Source: CAILHX01 sp964511385 (lineage in GTDB: Bacteria > Pseudomonadota > Gammaproteobacteria > Burkholderiales > Methylophilaceae). Taken from it: a stretch of 64,000 bases of DNA. Below are positions 1 through 8,121 of the stretch, piece by piece. The stretch's first letter is position 1, and every line of letters starts with the position of its first letter. A program made the position numbers and the translations under genes. Location: NCBI GenBank assembly GCA_964511385.1, contig CAZEFE010000011.1, forward strand, positions 13,851 to 77,850, given 5' to 3'. Under the pieces are notes generated by a model. That model searched no databases. It saw only the letters and a program-made list of their open reading frames with translations, and was not told the DNA's origin.

Positions 1-14
1 TCATTATTCTGGGT

Positions 15-605
15 ATGAAGATGAAAAATTGGATCATATTGACACTTGTTTTATTGACTGGCGTAAGCCAGGCATACGCATTTACCGTGTCCGATCAGAA
101 AGCGGAGTGCAGCTTTAATGGTTTGTACAACCCGCCCAGCGCCCGGTTCAAGTTCCAACTTGATGTTGAACAAGATGCCGGCACTCCCGGCCTGGTCTAT
201 CTGGCCATGGTTGACCCAGCAAAAAAGAACGCCTACTTTTTTATTTCACAAAATGTCTGGAATAAATGGGATGGTGGGCTTTTCCCCATTTTGTCTATTG
301 AGCGCAACGGCGTGCAGCCGATGCAAATCACTGCCGATCTGGGCACCGCTTACAAAGCATATGCCGGCTACACGTTGTATGTAGGTTACGGCCTGCACCA
401 CCCGGAAATGGAAACGGTCGTATCCAAGCGCCGACAAGGCCTCAACAAAGCCAGGCAGGCCTTCCCGGATCGCAACATCTATGATCCGGGTGATGACTAC
501 ATGCGCCGCTCCCTGATCGAGCGCGAATTGCGCGACACTCAGCGCTTCAAGGAAGTCATGACATTGCAATGCTTCACTAATGGCTTCAACAGCTTTACTT
601 ATTAG
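15..605 (+). CDS. Secreted protein of the mating-pore operon, unknown function
   Basis: A 196-residue protein with a clear signal peptide: basic start, hydrophobic core to about residue 20, then an AYA-type cleavage site near residue 22. The mature part is soluble, with Cys residues near 32 and 187 that could form a disulfide, and a basic helical C-terminal half. It lies 6 bases before the trbJ-like gene on the same strand, so it is probably part of the trb operon that enters from the left. I do not recognise the family. Position and export suggest a periplasmic or pilus-associated accessory factor of the secretion system. The start could be ATG 15 or ATG 21; neither has a strong ribosome-binding site. 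Confidence 0.75.
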   Translation: MKMKNWIILTLVLLTGVSQAYAFTVSDQKAECSFNGLYNPPSARFKFQLDVEQDAGTPGLVYLAMVDPAKKNAYFFISQNVWNKWDGGLFPILSIERNGVQPMQITADLGTAYKAYAGYTLYVGYGLHHPEMETVVSKRRQGLNKARQAFPDRNIYDPGDDYMRRSLIERELRDTQRFKEVMTLQCFTNGFNSFTY

Positions 606-611
606 GGGAAC

Positions 612-1367
612 ATGATGACCAAAATTTCTTCAACTCTGTTTTTTCTTTGGTGGTCATCCATCGCCTTTGCCGATGGAGGCGGATTCGCCGGCGGTGCCAC
701 TGAGGTCACCCAGTTGGCGAACAACACACAACTGGTGCTCAGTTACGTCGAGCAAGCCAACCAGACTGTCACGCAGATCAATCAATACAACACCATGCTG
801 CAAAATTTGAAGAAACTCAACCCTGGCGCGCTGGCCGGCCCGGCCATGCAAAAACTCTGGAAAGACGCCAACATGGACGGCACCTTTCGTGATCTGTACC
901 GGCTGACCGTGGACGGGCAACGACTGGCCTATTCATTGCAAAACATGGATCAACAATTCCGCCAACTCCACCCCGGGTATGGTAGTTTTAACAATTTCGA
1001 TTTCCAAAAAGCTCTGCGTAACTGGTCAGATAACAGCCGAAATGCAACAATGGCAGCACTCAGGGTTTCCTCTATCAATGCAGAAGACTTGCAAACCGAG
1101 GGTGACCTGGTGGATGAGTTGCGCAGCAAGTCCGAAACGTCCGAAGGCCAACTCCAAGCGCTACAGGCCGGCAACCAGATCGGCCTTTCAACCATTAACC
1201 AACTACAAAAACTGCGTCAGTTGCAGTTAGCACAAATTCAAGCGCAAAATACGGCAGCCCTGTCTGCTCAGAGCAAGTCCGATGCTAATGATGAACTGTT
1301 TAGACGATGGTACCTGGGCGATGGTGATAAACGCCTTAAGCCTGTCCTACAAAGTTTGCCGCGATAA
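612..1367 (+). CDS. trbJ: P-type conjugative transfer protein TrbJ (VirB5-like)
   Basis: A 251-residue exported protein with a signal peptide cut after about Ala20 (AFA before DGG). The rest is mainly helical and Gln-rich: an N-terminal segment resembling TrbJ (repeated QxNQYxTMLxNL spacing, about 48-66) and a long Gln/Leu/Ala coiled coil at 160-222. TrbJ is the VirB5-type minor pilus or tip component of IncP/Ti mating systems. The start has AGGGGA just upstream. The extreme C-terminus, WYLGDGDKRLKPVL at residues 233-246, is nearly repeated in the next gene's small lipoprotein, which is unusual. The order trbJ, small lipoprotein, trbL matches the Ti and RP4 trb arrangement, which supports the call. 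Confidence 0.85.
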   Translation: MMTKISSTLFFLWWSSIAFADGGGFAGGATEVTQLANNTQLVLSYVEQANQTVTQINQYNTMLQNLKKLNPGALAGPAMQKLWKDANMDGTFRDLYRLTVDGQRLAYSLQNMDQQFRQLHPGYGSFNNFDFQKALRNWSDNSRNATMAALRVSSINAEDLQTEGDLVDELRSKSETSEGQLQALQAGNQIGLSTINQLQKLRQLQLAQIQAQNTAALSAQSKSDANDELFRRWYLGDGDKRLKPVLQSLPR

Positions 1368-1380
1368 AAAAGGAATCGTG

Positions 1381-1605
1381 ATGAAAAATGTTTTTTTGAT
1401 AATTTTTGTTTCTTTTTGCTTAGTAGGATGCTCCTCAAAAAAAGATGACGAGCATGTTCAGTCAGAAACAGCAAATAGCACATCTAAATTAGATTGCTCA
1501 AAATTAAGCAATGAAGAGGATCGCATGCGTTGCAAGTGGTACCTTGGAGATCGCGATGAAAACGGTAAAAGAGCAAAGCCTGTATTGGAAAAAAGAGGAA
1601 AATGA
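1381..1605 (+). CDS. trbK: Small lipoprotein in the trbK position (entry-exclusion candidate)
   Basis: A 74-residue lipoprotein: hydrophobic N-terminus and lipobox LVGC at residues 14-17, then a short polar linker and Cys39/Cys51. ATG 1381 has AAGGA upstream and places the lipobox correctly; an in-frame start at 1282 would add about 33 unlikely residues. In RP4 and Ti plasmids the slot between trbJ and trbL is occupied by trbK, a small lipoprotein that blocks entry of like plasmids, so I infer the same role by position and architecture. The C-terminus (W53 to L69, WYLGD then KPVL) mirrors the C-terminus of the adjacent TrbJ, even at the DNA level (about 18 of 24 bases), suggesting duplication of the trbJ 3' end. 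Confidence 0.7.
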   Translation: MKNVFLIIFVSFCLVGCSSKKDDEHVQSETANSTSKLDCSKLSNEEDRMRCKWYLGDRDENGKRAKPVLEKRGK

Positions 1606-1608
1606 CTA

Positions 1609-3339
1609 GTGCAGAATAAACTCAAAATAAATACTATTTCATGTGCATTGCCAATTCTTTTGATATTCTTTTTTACAAATGCGTTGGCAGAGCAGCCCAT
1701 TGTTCTAAAAAACTCTAATGTTGACATCTTAAGTATGTACCAAGAGGCCACTTCTGATTTTAGAAGTAAAGTGAAAGACGCGGCCATCATTCTTTTACTG
1801 TCTCTTTTAGGCCTTCAATTTCTGGTAAATGGCACAAAAAAAATTCTCCGTCCACAGGAGTTAGAAGGCATTGTTGCCCCCTTTGTCATGAGCTTGATTA
1901 GTGCAACATTCTTTATTGCACTAATTCAGTCTGATTGGATTTTTCAATCGGTGCTTAATGGTTTTATCAGCTTGGGCAAAACCGGGACCGGCCTTCCAGA
2001 ATTATCACCCGATACCTTGCTATTGCAAGGTATCACAACCGCAGGCGATGTTTATGATGCGTTCTCAGCGGTTACTAGTGGCGGTTCTAGTGGACTGTTG
2101 GCCATGCTCAAGGATCCTGGTACCGCAATCTTCATCCTCGTTATTCAGTTTATTATCATTGCATCATTTGCAGTGATGGCCGCACAGTTGGTTCTTGCAA
2201 TGATCGGCGGCTATTTCTGGATGGGCATTGTGCCGGTATTGCTGGGCTTCGGTGGGTTATCTTACACACGGGACATGGCAATCACCTCGCTGAAAGGCGG
2301 GATCGCCATTGGCGTGAAAATCATGACTATTTATATTGTAGCCGGGGTATCAGGCAGGCTGGCTATTAAATTCGGGACATATTTAGGCCAGTATTCAGCA
2401 CAGCCCGGAGTTAGCATTCCGGGCATTAATTCTGGTTGCTGGGCCATCGCATTCTCCTGTGCCATCCTCGCCTATCTCTCCCTGCAAATCCCAAAACTGG
2501 CCTCCGATCTGCTGAACGGTCAATCCAGTTTGACAGCAGGCGATGCAGCATCAACCGTGCTGATGGGCGGCGCTGCCGCAGCAGCCGGCGTTGCAGGCGT
2601 TGCAGGCCTGGCCACCGGCACCGCCGCAGGGCTGGAAGGCCTGCGTAAAGCCGTTGGTGCCGGCATGGATCATGCCCGCGATTACGGCAGATCCGGCCCT
2701 ATTGGCGCGCTATCCGGCCTTGGCACGGCAGGCATGCATATTGGATCAAATGCATTAAATAGTGCTAAAGACAACTTCGCAGGCAAAGTAGACAACTCGT
2801 TCGGCGGCCGTGCCGCCAGCTCCATCGAAGCCTCACGTGGCGGTGCCATGTCCCAAGGCGTGCCAGATGCAGGTGGCTCACCTGGTGGAAGCGCTGCCGG
2901 CACGCCAGGCAGCACTGTCGGTGATGCCGGTAGTGGTGGCTCGTCTACACCTGGCGGCAACATCAACGTATCCGCCCCGGCCGGGAGCAGCACAGGCGGA
3001 GCAGGGGGCGCAGGCAACAGCGCTTCGGGCGGTAGCGGGATCACCACCCCAAGCACCACGGCCGCACTCGATGCCGCACAACATAGTGCCGCCGATGCAA
3101 CACGATCCGCACCGCTGGGCAGCGGCAACAGTGTTTCCTCGCTGAGCGGCAGTACCGCACCACGGAGCCCGGCTTCAATGGGAGACGCCAGTAACGCCTC
3201 GGTGAATCCAACCAATGCCCCGCAGCCGAGACAGACTTCATCCCTGGCAGAGCGCGCGCGGGAGTGGGCCAACCTGATGCCAGATGACGCACATCAGGTC
3301 GGCGTAAATGCCAATATCGGGACGCATCACGAAGAATAA
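1609..3339 (+). CDS. trbL: P-type conjugative transfer membrane protein TrbL (VirB6-like)
   Basis: A 576-residue polytopic inner-membrane protein starting at GTG, 3 bases after the lipoprotein stop. A hydrophobic N-terminus (about 11-28) is followed by several membrane spans between about 55 and 305, including the conserved-looking GGYFWMGIVPVLLGFGGL stretch near 200-220. From about residue 330 onward it is a low-complexity Gly/Ala/Ser/Pro tail, typical of TrbL but GC-rich enough to create long spurious frames on both strands. TrbL/VirB6 forms part of the inner-membrane pore through which DNA passes. Its position between the trbK-like and trbF genes follows the Ti-type trb order. Confidence 0.88.
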   Translation: MQNKLKINTISCALPILLIFFFTNALAEQPIVLKNSNVDILSMYQEATSDFRSKVKDAAIILLLSLLGLQFLVNGTKKILRPQELEGIVAPFVMSLISATFFIALIQSDWIFQSVLNGFISLGKTGTGLPELSPDTLLLQGITTAGDVYDAFSAVTSGGSSGLLAMLKDPGTAIFILVIQFIIIASFAVMAAQLVLAMIGGYFWMGIVPVLLGFGGLSYTRDMAITSLKGGIAIGVKIMTIYIVAGVSGRLAIKFGTYLGQYSAQPGVSIPGINSGCWAIAFSCAILAYLSLQIPKLASDLLNGQSSLTAGDAASTVLMGGAAAAAGVAGVAGLATGTAAGLEGLRKAVGAGMDHARDYGRSGPIGALSGLGTAGMHIGSNALNSAKDNFAGKVDNSFGGRAASSIEASRGGAMSQGVPDAGGSPGGSAAGTPGSTVGDAGSGGSSTPGGNINVSAPAGSSTGGAGGAGNSASGGSGITTPSTTAALDAAQHSAADATRSAPLGSGNSVSSLSGSTAPRSPASMGDASNASVNPTNAPQPRQTSSLAERAREWANLMPDDAHQVGVNANIGTHHEE

Positions 3340-3376
3340 GTGCATACGTGTGCACTTGTAGAAAAGAGATATAAAA

Positions 3377-4063
3377 ATGTTTAGACGAAAAAAAACAGAA
3401 ATCCCAACGTCAGGAAAAGAACCGGACGCAGTAACGCATCCGGTGGCGGCTGATGATCGGTACATGAACTTGTCTGTCAGCGTCCACAACTGGCAAACCA
3501 TGAGCCGCGTCCTGGCAGGATTACTGGCCTTGAGCCTTGCCTGGAACGGCTACTACATGATGCAAAGCAAGTTCGTGCCGGTCCCGATCATGGTGGACAA
3601 GCTGGGGCAGACCGTGGTGGTGGGGCCCGTAACAGATGTGGTGCCGCTGGATAACGAGCGCATTATCCGCCGCGAAATTGCAGACTTTATTGAATACTCA
3701 CGCTCGATCACCGGCGATTACATTCTGCAAAAGAAGCGCATGCGTTGGCTGGGGGCACGGGTTCCTAACGATAGTTCTACCAAGCGCATCCTGGATGAAC
3801 TGCACAAGGTGCGGGATCCATACGAAACTGCCAAGAACATGACCATCACCACCGAACACATCAATGTGCTTCGTCAAACAGACCAGACATATCAAGTGGA
3901 GTGGGAAGAAGTCTCTCGCAAACTGAGCGGCGAAGTGATTACGGTCGAGCATTGGAAAGCCCTGCTGACATACCGTTTGATTAAGCAAACCAAGTTGGAA
4001 GACATCAATATCAACCCTGTCGGGTTCCTTGTTCCCGAATTGAGCTGGTCGAAACTTCAATAG
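3377..4063 (+). CDS. trbF: Conjugative transfer protein TrbF (VirB8-like)
   Basis: A 228-residue bitopic protein: cytoplasmic N-terminus with basic residues, a single membrane helix near 44-63, then a periplasmic NTF2-like VirB8 domain. The C-terminal NPVGFLVPELSWSK stretch matches the VirB8/TrbF pattern NPxGFxV. VirB8-type proteins are assembly factors that connect pore, pilus and ATPase components at the inner membrane. A 37-base gap after trbL and an 11-base spacing to trbG indicate a continuing operon. Confidence 0.88.
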   Translation: MFRRKKTEIPTSGKEPDAVTHPVAADDRYMNLSVSVHNWQTMSRVLAGLLALSLAWNGYYMMQSKFVPVPIMVDKLGQTVVVGPVTDVVPLDNERIIRREIADFIEYSRSITGDYILQKKRMRWLGARVPNDSSTKRILDELHKVRDPYETAKNMTITTEHINVLRQTDQTYQVEWEEVSRKLSGEVITVEHWKALLTYRLIKQTKLEDININPVGFLVPELSWSKLQ

Positions 4064-4073
4064 AGGTGCAGAA

Positions 4074-5024
4074 ATGAAAAACATCGTATACGTGTTATGG
4101 GCGTTGTTTGCGCTGGGCGGCAGTCAGGCCGCAGCCGCGCAGCAACCCGTTAAAAAATACCTGACGGCCGAAGAGGCCGCAATGTCACAAGTCAAACAGT
4201 GGCAAAAGACCGGCCAGGCCAAACCGATCATTTCCGATGATGGAAAGGTGTTGTTTCCCTTCGGGCAAGGGACCCCGACGCTGACGTGCGCCACATTGCG
4301 GGCTTGTGACATTGAGCTCGAACCCGGTGAGCAGGTGGTGGACAAGCCAAAAACCGGAGATTCGTCCAGCTGGTCCATCGGCAGGATGGAAAGCGGCCCC
4401 GAAGACGACAAAGTGATTCATGTCATCGTCAAGCCGCGTTTTGAAGGCAAGTGGGCGACCAATCTCATCGTGCCTACGGATCGCCGCGTGTACCACATCA
4501 ACCTGCGTTCCACCGATCCCGACAAGGACTTTATCAGTCGCGCCGCATTCTATTACCCGGAAGATTTGACGGCCTCATGGGGTCGTGAAGCGGTCAAGAA
4601 AAAGGCCGAAGTCGATAAACAGCAAGCACCGGTGTGTACCGATCTGGCGCCCGTTGCGCTTGAGAAACTGAATCCGGATTACAAGATTACAGGGGAGGCC
4701 CCGTTCAAGCCGGTCAGGGTATTCAACGATGGCGTTAAAACATACATTCAAATGCCGGCCAGTGTCAGCACCGGAGAAATGCCGGACCTGGTGGTTACGG
4801 ACGACAAAGACAAACCTATCCTGGCGAATTACCGCGTTCCCCTTCCTTGTCAGGCGGGGAATACGCGAGGCCTGTACTTCGTGGTGGACAAGGTCATTAC
4901 ACGCGCCATGCTTGTGCTTGGCCAGGATGACAGCCTGAAAAAAATCACCATCACCCTCAATGCAACGAATGCCGACAAACCCGCTAAATCGCGCGGGTGG
5001 TCATTGTTCGGGGATGGTGAATAA
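4074..5024 (+). CDS. trbG: Conjugative transfer protein TrbG (VirB9-like)
   Basis: A 316-residue periplasmic/outer-membrane-associated protein with a signal peptide ending near residue 22 (AAAA before QQP). The middle carries the VirB9/CagX-type N-terminal beta domain, including HVIVKPRFEGKWATNL and VYHINLRS around 120-152. The C-terminal part (YRVPLP at about 253, then YFVVDKVITRAMLVLG) matches the domain that joins VirB7 and VirB10 in the outer-membrane core ring. The stop codon overlaps the trbI start by one base (TAATG), which implies translational coupling. Confidence 0.9.
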   Translation: MKNIVYVLWALFALGGSQAAAAQQPVKKYLTAEEAAMSQVKQWQKTGQAKPIISDDGKVLFPFGQGTPTLTCATLRACDIELEPGEQVVDKPKTGDSSSWSIGRMESGPEDDKVIHVIVKPRFEGKWATNLIVPTDRRVYHINLRSTDPDKDFISRAAFYYPEDLTASWGREAVKKKAEVDKQQAPVCTDLAPVALEKLNPDYKITGEAPFKPVRVFNDGVKTYIQMPASVSTGEMPDLVVTDDKDKPILANYRVPLPCQAGNTRGLYFVVDKVITRAMLVLGQDDSLKKITITLNATNADKPAKSRGWSLFGDGE

Positions 5025-6454
5025 TGGCCGAGAGCTTTGATAATTCCCCGGATACCATCGAGCTCAAGGGAAAGCCCACGGGTATTACCCGCATCAGTAA
5101 AAAAGCCAAGCTGTTGCTGGGCATATTATTGCTGCTGTTAGTCATTGTCATCATCGTATCCTCATACCAGGGCATGACGTTTAACCAACAAAAAACCCCG
5201 GAAGAAGAACTGGACGCCAAGAAAAACGAACAAGAAACGCAAAAGGCCGTGACCACGGCCAACTTCGATAAAGAAGGCATTCCCGATGCCCAATCCTCTA
5301 CCATTCCACTTGACGAACCTCCGGCCAGCACACCGCTGCCTGGTCAGCTACCCGGTCAACCTGTCAGCCTTGGCCAACTCAAGGGCGGCACTCCTGCATC
5401 CCCAGGCGGAAAGCCTGCAACTGGATCTCTGGATCCACATCATCCGCTAGATTCCAAGAATGGTGATCGAACACCCGGCACCTCGGTTCCACCGCTTGGT
5501 GGAGGCATGGGCGAAGGCGGACCTGGTGAGAGTGCCGAAGCGAGCAGGGTGCGGGAACGGCAACGCAAGTTAGACCAGAACCGGGAACAGGCAGTCAATT
5601 CCGGTCTCGATGCTCCTGGCGAATGGGTATCTTCAAAAGCCAATGCCGCCGCAGCTACGGGTGCGGCCGGTACTACCGGCGTAGGCACTCTCTTTGGTGG
5701 TGATGGCGCCGGAGCCGGTGCAGCAGCGCGGCCGGGCATGGCCACACCTGGTGCATTGTCACCGGACGATCAGAACAAACAGATCCGCAAGGAATCCTTT
5801 ATCAAGGACGCGGCCAGCCAGCGTGACGATCTCTATTTGCGTGAAGTAAAGCATCCTGCAATTTCCAAGTACCAACTCAACATCGGCTGGAAGATCCCTG
5901 CAGGTCTTGAATGCGGAATTAACAGTGATTTACCGGGGACTGTATGCGGATTGGTACGTGAGAACGTTTGTGATAGTGCGACCGGGAAATACCTGCTCAT
6001 TCCTCAAGGCACGAAAGTGCATGGTACCTATGATTCACAGGTGGCGGTCGGGCAGGAGCGGATTTTGGCGGTGTGGAACTATCTTGAATTCCAGGATGGT
6101 TCCATTCAATCGCTGAAAGGAATGTTGGGAGCCGATCAGGCGGGCTATGCCGGATTCGATGCGGACGTGGACAACCACTACTGGAAGCTGTTCGGCATGA
6201 CGGGAATGATGAGCCTGTTCAGCGCCGGGTTCCAACTGTCGCAACCGCAGACTAGCCAGGGCAGCAATGGTGTCCCGTCCACCTCCCAGGCGATTGCGGC
6301 ATCGGTAGGGCAGCAGCTGGGACAAACGGGCACGGCTATTGCCCAGAAACAGTTGAATGTGCAACCGACATTAAAGAGGAATGCTGGTTACAGGTTCAAC
6401 GTAATGGTGACGCGGAACCTGGTGTTCGAGAAAAGTTATGGACGTTGCTACTAA
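5024..6454 (+). CDS. trbI: Conjugative transfer protein TrbI (VirB10-like)
   Basis: A 476-residue VirB10 homologue: short cytoplasmic segment, one membrane helix at about 29-48, a Pro/Gly-rich periplasmic linker with a charged stretch, then the conserved TrbI/VirB10 beta-barrel domain from about 270 to the end. Recognisable blocks include LLIPQGTKVHGTYDS, ERILAVWNYLEF and a GYAGFDADVDNHYWKLFG segment. VirB10 spans both membranes and gates the outer-membrane channel. No trbH-like gene lies between trbG and trbI. It is the last mating-pore gene here; about 110 bases without a gene follow. Confidence 0.92.
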   Translation: MAESFDNSPDTIELKGKPTGITRISKKAKLLLGILLLLLVIVIIVSSYQGMTFNQQKTPEEELDAKKNEQETQKAVTTANFDKEGIPDAQSSTIPLDEPPASTPLPGQLPGQPVSLGQLKGGTPASPGGKPATGSLDPHHPLDSKNGDRTPGTSVPPLGGGMGEGGPGESAEASRVRERQRKLDQNREQAVNSGLDAPGEWVSSKANAAAATGAAGTTGVGTLFGGDGAGAGAAARPGMATPGALSPDDQNKQIRKESFIKDAASQRDDLYLREVKHPAISKYQLNIGWKIPAGLECGINSDLPGTVCGLVRENVCDSATGKYLLIPQGTKVHGTYDSQVAVGQERILAVWNYLEFQDGSIQSLKGMLGADQAGYAGFDADVDNHYWKLFGMTGMMSLFSAGFQLSQPQTSQGSNGVPSTSQAIAASVGQQLGQTGTAIAQKQLNVQPTLKRNAGYRFNVMVTRNLVFEKSYGRCY

Positions 6455-6566
6455 TATACGCGGCGGTATTTTTTTGAAAAATTGGAGGTATGTTGTGTAT
6501 TTAATATAAAATTAACGCCACAGTTTTCATAAAAAAAACTTCCTCCATAACATATACACTAGGAAC

Positions 6567-7019
6567 ATGGAAACGAAACCGCCAAAACCAAAAAAGTATT
6601 CCAGACACGGGAAGTTGCTGGGAAGGCCAACCAAGAGGTTGGTTAAATTGGACACAGTGCCTACCAGGTGTCCCATCAGCTTACATCAATATCTCAAGGC
6701 AATTCATCCGTTTTCACATGCTTCCTTGCTGGATTTCCATACGGAAATCCTCAACTCTTTTATCACAAAGAGACCTTGGGAACATGGCCTGGTGTGGCGA
6801 AAACCGAAATCCATCATGACCAAATCGGCCGGCTTCTCGATCACCACTGGCTGGCGGCAAGTCAACATCCAAATGGATACGGAGATGTTTGCCAAGGTGT
6901 CGAACCTGTCACTCGAACTAGGCGTGACCAAGGCCTGTTTCCTGTACACGGCCTTGTACTGGTATGCGCAGTACGAGAAACCGCCTAAATCCGTCAACCT
7001 GCTGAACCGCTCCGAATAA
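6567..7019 (+). CDS. Unknown basic protein with a possible RHH-like C-terminus
   Basis: A 150-residue protein with a Lys/Arg/Pro-rich N-terminus (residues 1-30) and a C-terminal segment (about 95-140) reading TGWRQVNIQMDTEMFAKV and then two helices. That beta-strand plus helix-helix pattern resembles ribbon-helix-helix DNA-binding proteins. I do not recognise the family. It stands alone between the trb operon and the partition operon and is followed at once by a strong terminator, so it is probably a monocistronic regulator. The RHH reading is an inference from the pattern only. Confidence 0.6.
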   Translation: METKPPKPKKYSRHGKLLGRPTKRLVKLDTVPTRCPISLHQYLKAIHPFSHASLLDFHTEILNSFITKRPWEHGLVWRKPKSIMTKSAGFSITTGWRQVNIQMDTEMFAKVSNLSLELGVTKACFLYTALYWYAQYEKPPKSVNLLNRSE

Positions 7020-7042
7020 CGATTTCTCTCCCTCCCTTGAGT

Positions 7043-7068
7043 AGCCCCATTTCGATGGGGCTTTTTTT
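7043..7068 (+). terminator. Rho-independent terminator with TTCG tetraloop
   Basis: A perfect 8-bp stem AGCCCCAT/ATGGGGCT with a TTCG loop is followed by a run of seven T. It ends transcription of the preceding 150-residue gene and insulates the partition operon. Confidence 0.9.
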
Positions 7069-7080
7069 CGTCCATTGAAA

Positions 7081-7119
7081 AAGTGATATAAATAAATCAT
7101 TGCTTTTTTCATATCACTT
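7081..7119 (+). promoter_or_regulatory. Promoter/operator region of the partition operon
   Basis: Contains the recurrent AT-rich element GTGATATAAATAAATC at 7083-7098, also seen at other operon heads, and a perfect 9-bp inverted repeat AAGTGATAT (7081-7089)/ATATCACTT (7111-7119). The arms overlap the element, which fits an operator for a dimeric repressor such as the small RHH-like protein, ParA or ParB encoded just downstream. A -35 box is not obvious. Confidence 0.55.
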
Positions 7120-7178
7120 TAATATCATGATTGTGCAATATCAAAAATTAGCCCATATTGGATGATGAAAGGATAGAA

Positions 7179-7367
7179 TTGGACGCGAACGATAAAAACA
7201 CCGGTGAAGATAAACGGCCAGTTTTGTTAAGAATCAAGCCGTCACTGGATCAGCATTTTGTCCGGCAGGCAGCGGAGCAATCCCTGGCCTGTGGGAAAAC
7301 CATCACTAAAAACGCAGTCATGGTGCAAGTTCTGGAAAACAGCGTGACCAGAATACCGGGAGAGTAG
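7179..7367 (+). CDS. Small RHH-like protein preceding parA
   Basis: A 62-residue protein whose core (PVLLRIKPSLDQHFVRQAAEQ, with a second helix after) looks like a CopG/ribbon-helix-helix DNA-binding fold. I chose the TTG at 7179 because AAAGGA lies 5 bases before it; an in-frame TTG at 7158 would give 69 residues but has no ribosome-binding site. It ends 3 bases before parA, so the two are co-transcribed. A small DNA-binding protein ahead of parA suggests autoregulation of the par operon, possibly through the inverted repeat at 7081-7119. The function is inferred from size, fold pattern and position. Confidence 0.6.
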   Translation: MDANDKNTGEDKRPVLLRIKPSLDQHFVRQAAEQSLACGKTITKNAVMVQVLENSVTRIPGE

Positions 7368-7370
7368 TGG

Positions 7371-8111
7371 ATGAAGATTATTACTGTTGTTAATCAAAAA
7401 GGGGGAGTGGGGAAGTCCACGATTACCTGCCATATCGTGTTTGCGGCGCGTGAAGCCGGCAAGCGGATTCTGGTGGTTGATATGGATACCCAGGGCAATA
7501 CCTCCGAAGTGTTAACCAGGGATCCAGAAATTTCTGATCGTCGAGGTGGTGCCGAGCAGCTTTTTGAAAAACCGTTGTCGGAGATTGTTCCAAGCGAACC
7601 GGAGCCAGGTGTTTTCCTTCTGCACGGGCATACACACCTCCAAGTGGTGGACGCAGAGCCGGACATCATGGAAAGGGCGCTGGCCATGCGCACAGAAATC
7701 CGTGCTATGGATTACGACTATATCCTGTTCGATACACCTCCATCCATCGGTCCGCGTCATGTGGCACCCATGTTCTGGTCGGACTTGATTCTTGTTCCGG
7801 TGATACCGTCGCCATTGTCCATGTCCGGGTTGCCGAAGCTTACAAAGACCTTGAAGGGTGTGCGCAAAGCGAACCCCTCTGTCGATGTTAAGTATGTTGT
7901 CAACATGATTATGGGTTCATCCAAGCAGCAAAAACACTATGTGGAGGCCATGCGGGACAAGTTTGGCGGTTTGATTACGGCCGAACTCCCTCATCGCGTC
8001 GCTGTTGCTGATGCCCTTGATCTTGGTGAACCCGTATGGAAGCATGGGCCAAGACAAACACGGGACACCTGGCGTAAATTCGTCGGACGTGTCCTTGAGT
8101 TGAAAATTTGA
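7371..8111 (+). CDS. parA: Plasmid partition ATPase ParA
   Basis: A 246-residue ParA/MinD-type ATPase. The deviant Walker A motif KGGVGKST is at residues 10-17, followed by DMDTQGN (switch I region, about 38-44) and FDTPPSIG (Walker B, near 121-128). It lacks the long N-terminal DNA-binding domain of P1-type ParA, so it is a short, IncC-like form. ParA forms nucleoid-bound ATP dimers that move ParB-bound plasmid copies apart. It sits between the small RHH-like gene and parB with 10 bases or fewer on either side, a compact par operon. Confidence 0.92.
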   Translation: MKIITVVNQKGGVGKSTITCHIVFAAREAGKRILVVDMDTQGNTSEVLTRDPEISDRRGGAEQLFEKPLSEIVPSEPEPGVFLLHGHTHLQVVDAEPDIMERALAMRTEIRAMDYDYILFDTPPSIGPRHVAPMFWSDLILVPVIPSPLSMSGLPKLTKTLKGVRKANPSVDVKYVVNMIMGSSKQQKHYVEAMRDKFGGLITAELPHRVAVADALDLGEPVWKHGPRQTRDTWRKFVGRVLELKI

Positions 8112-8121
8112 GGGAACAGGA

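Noticed and set aside
2682..3272. 196-residue minus-strand frame
   Set aside because: Shadow of the GC-rich Gly/Ala/Ser tail of trbL; composition is Pro/Ala/Leu low complexity.
6455..6566. Possible terminator or regulatory repeat after trbI
   Set aside because: Only a 4-bp stem before the T-run, and the GGAGG/CCTCC similarity is a mirror, not an inverted repeat.
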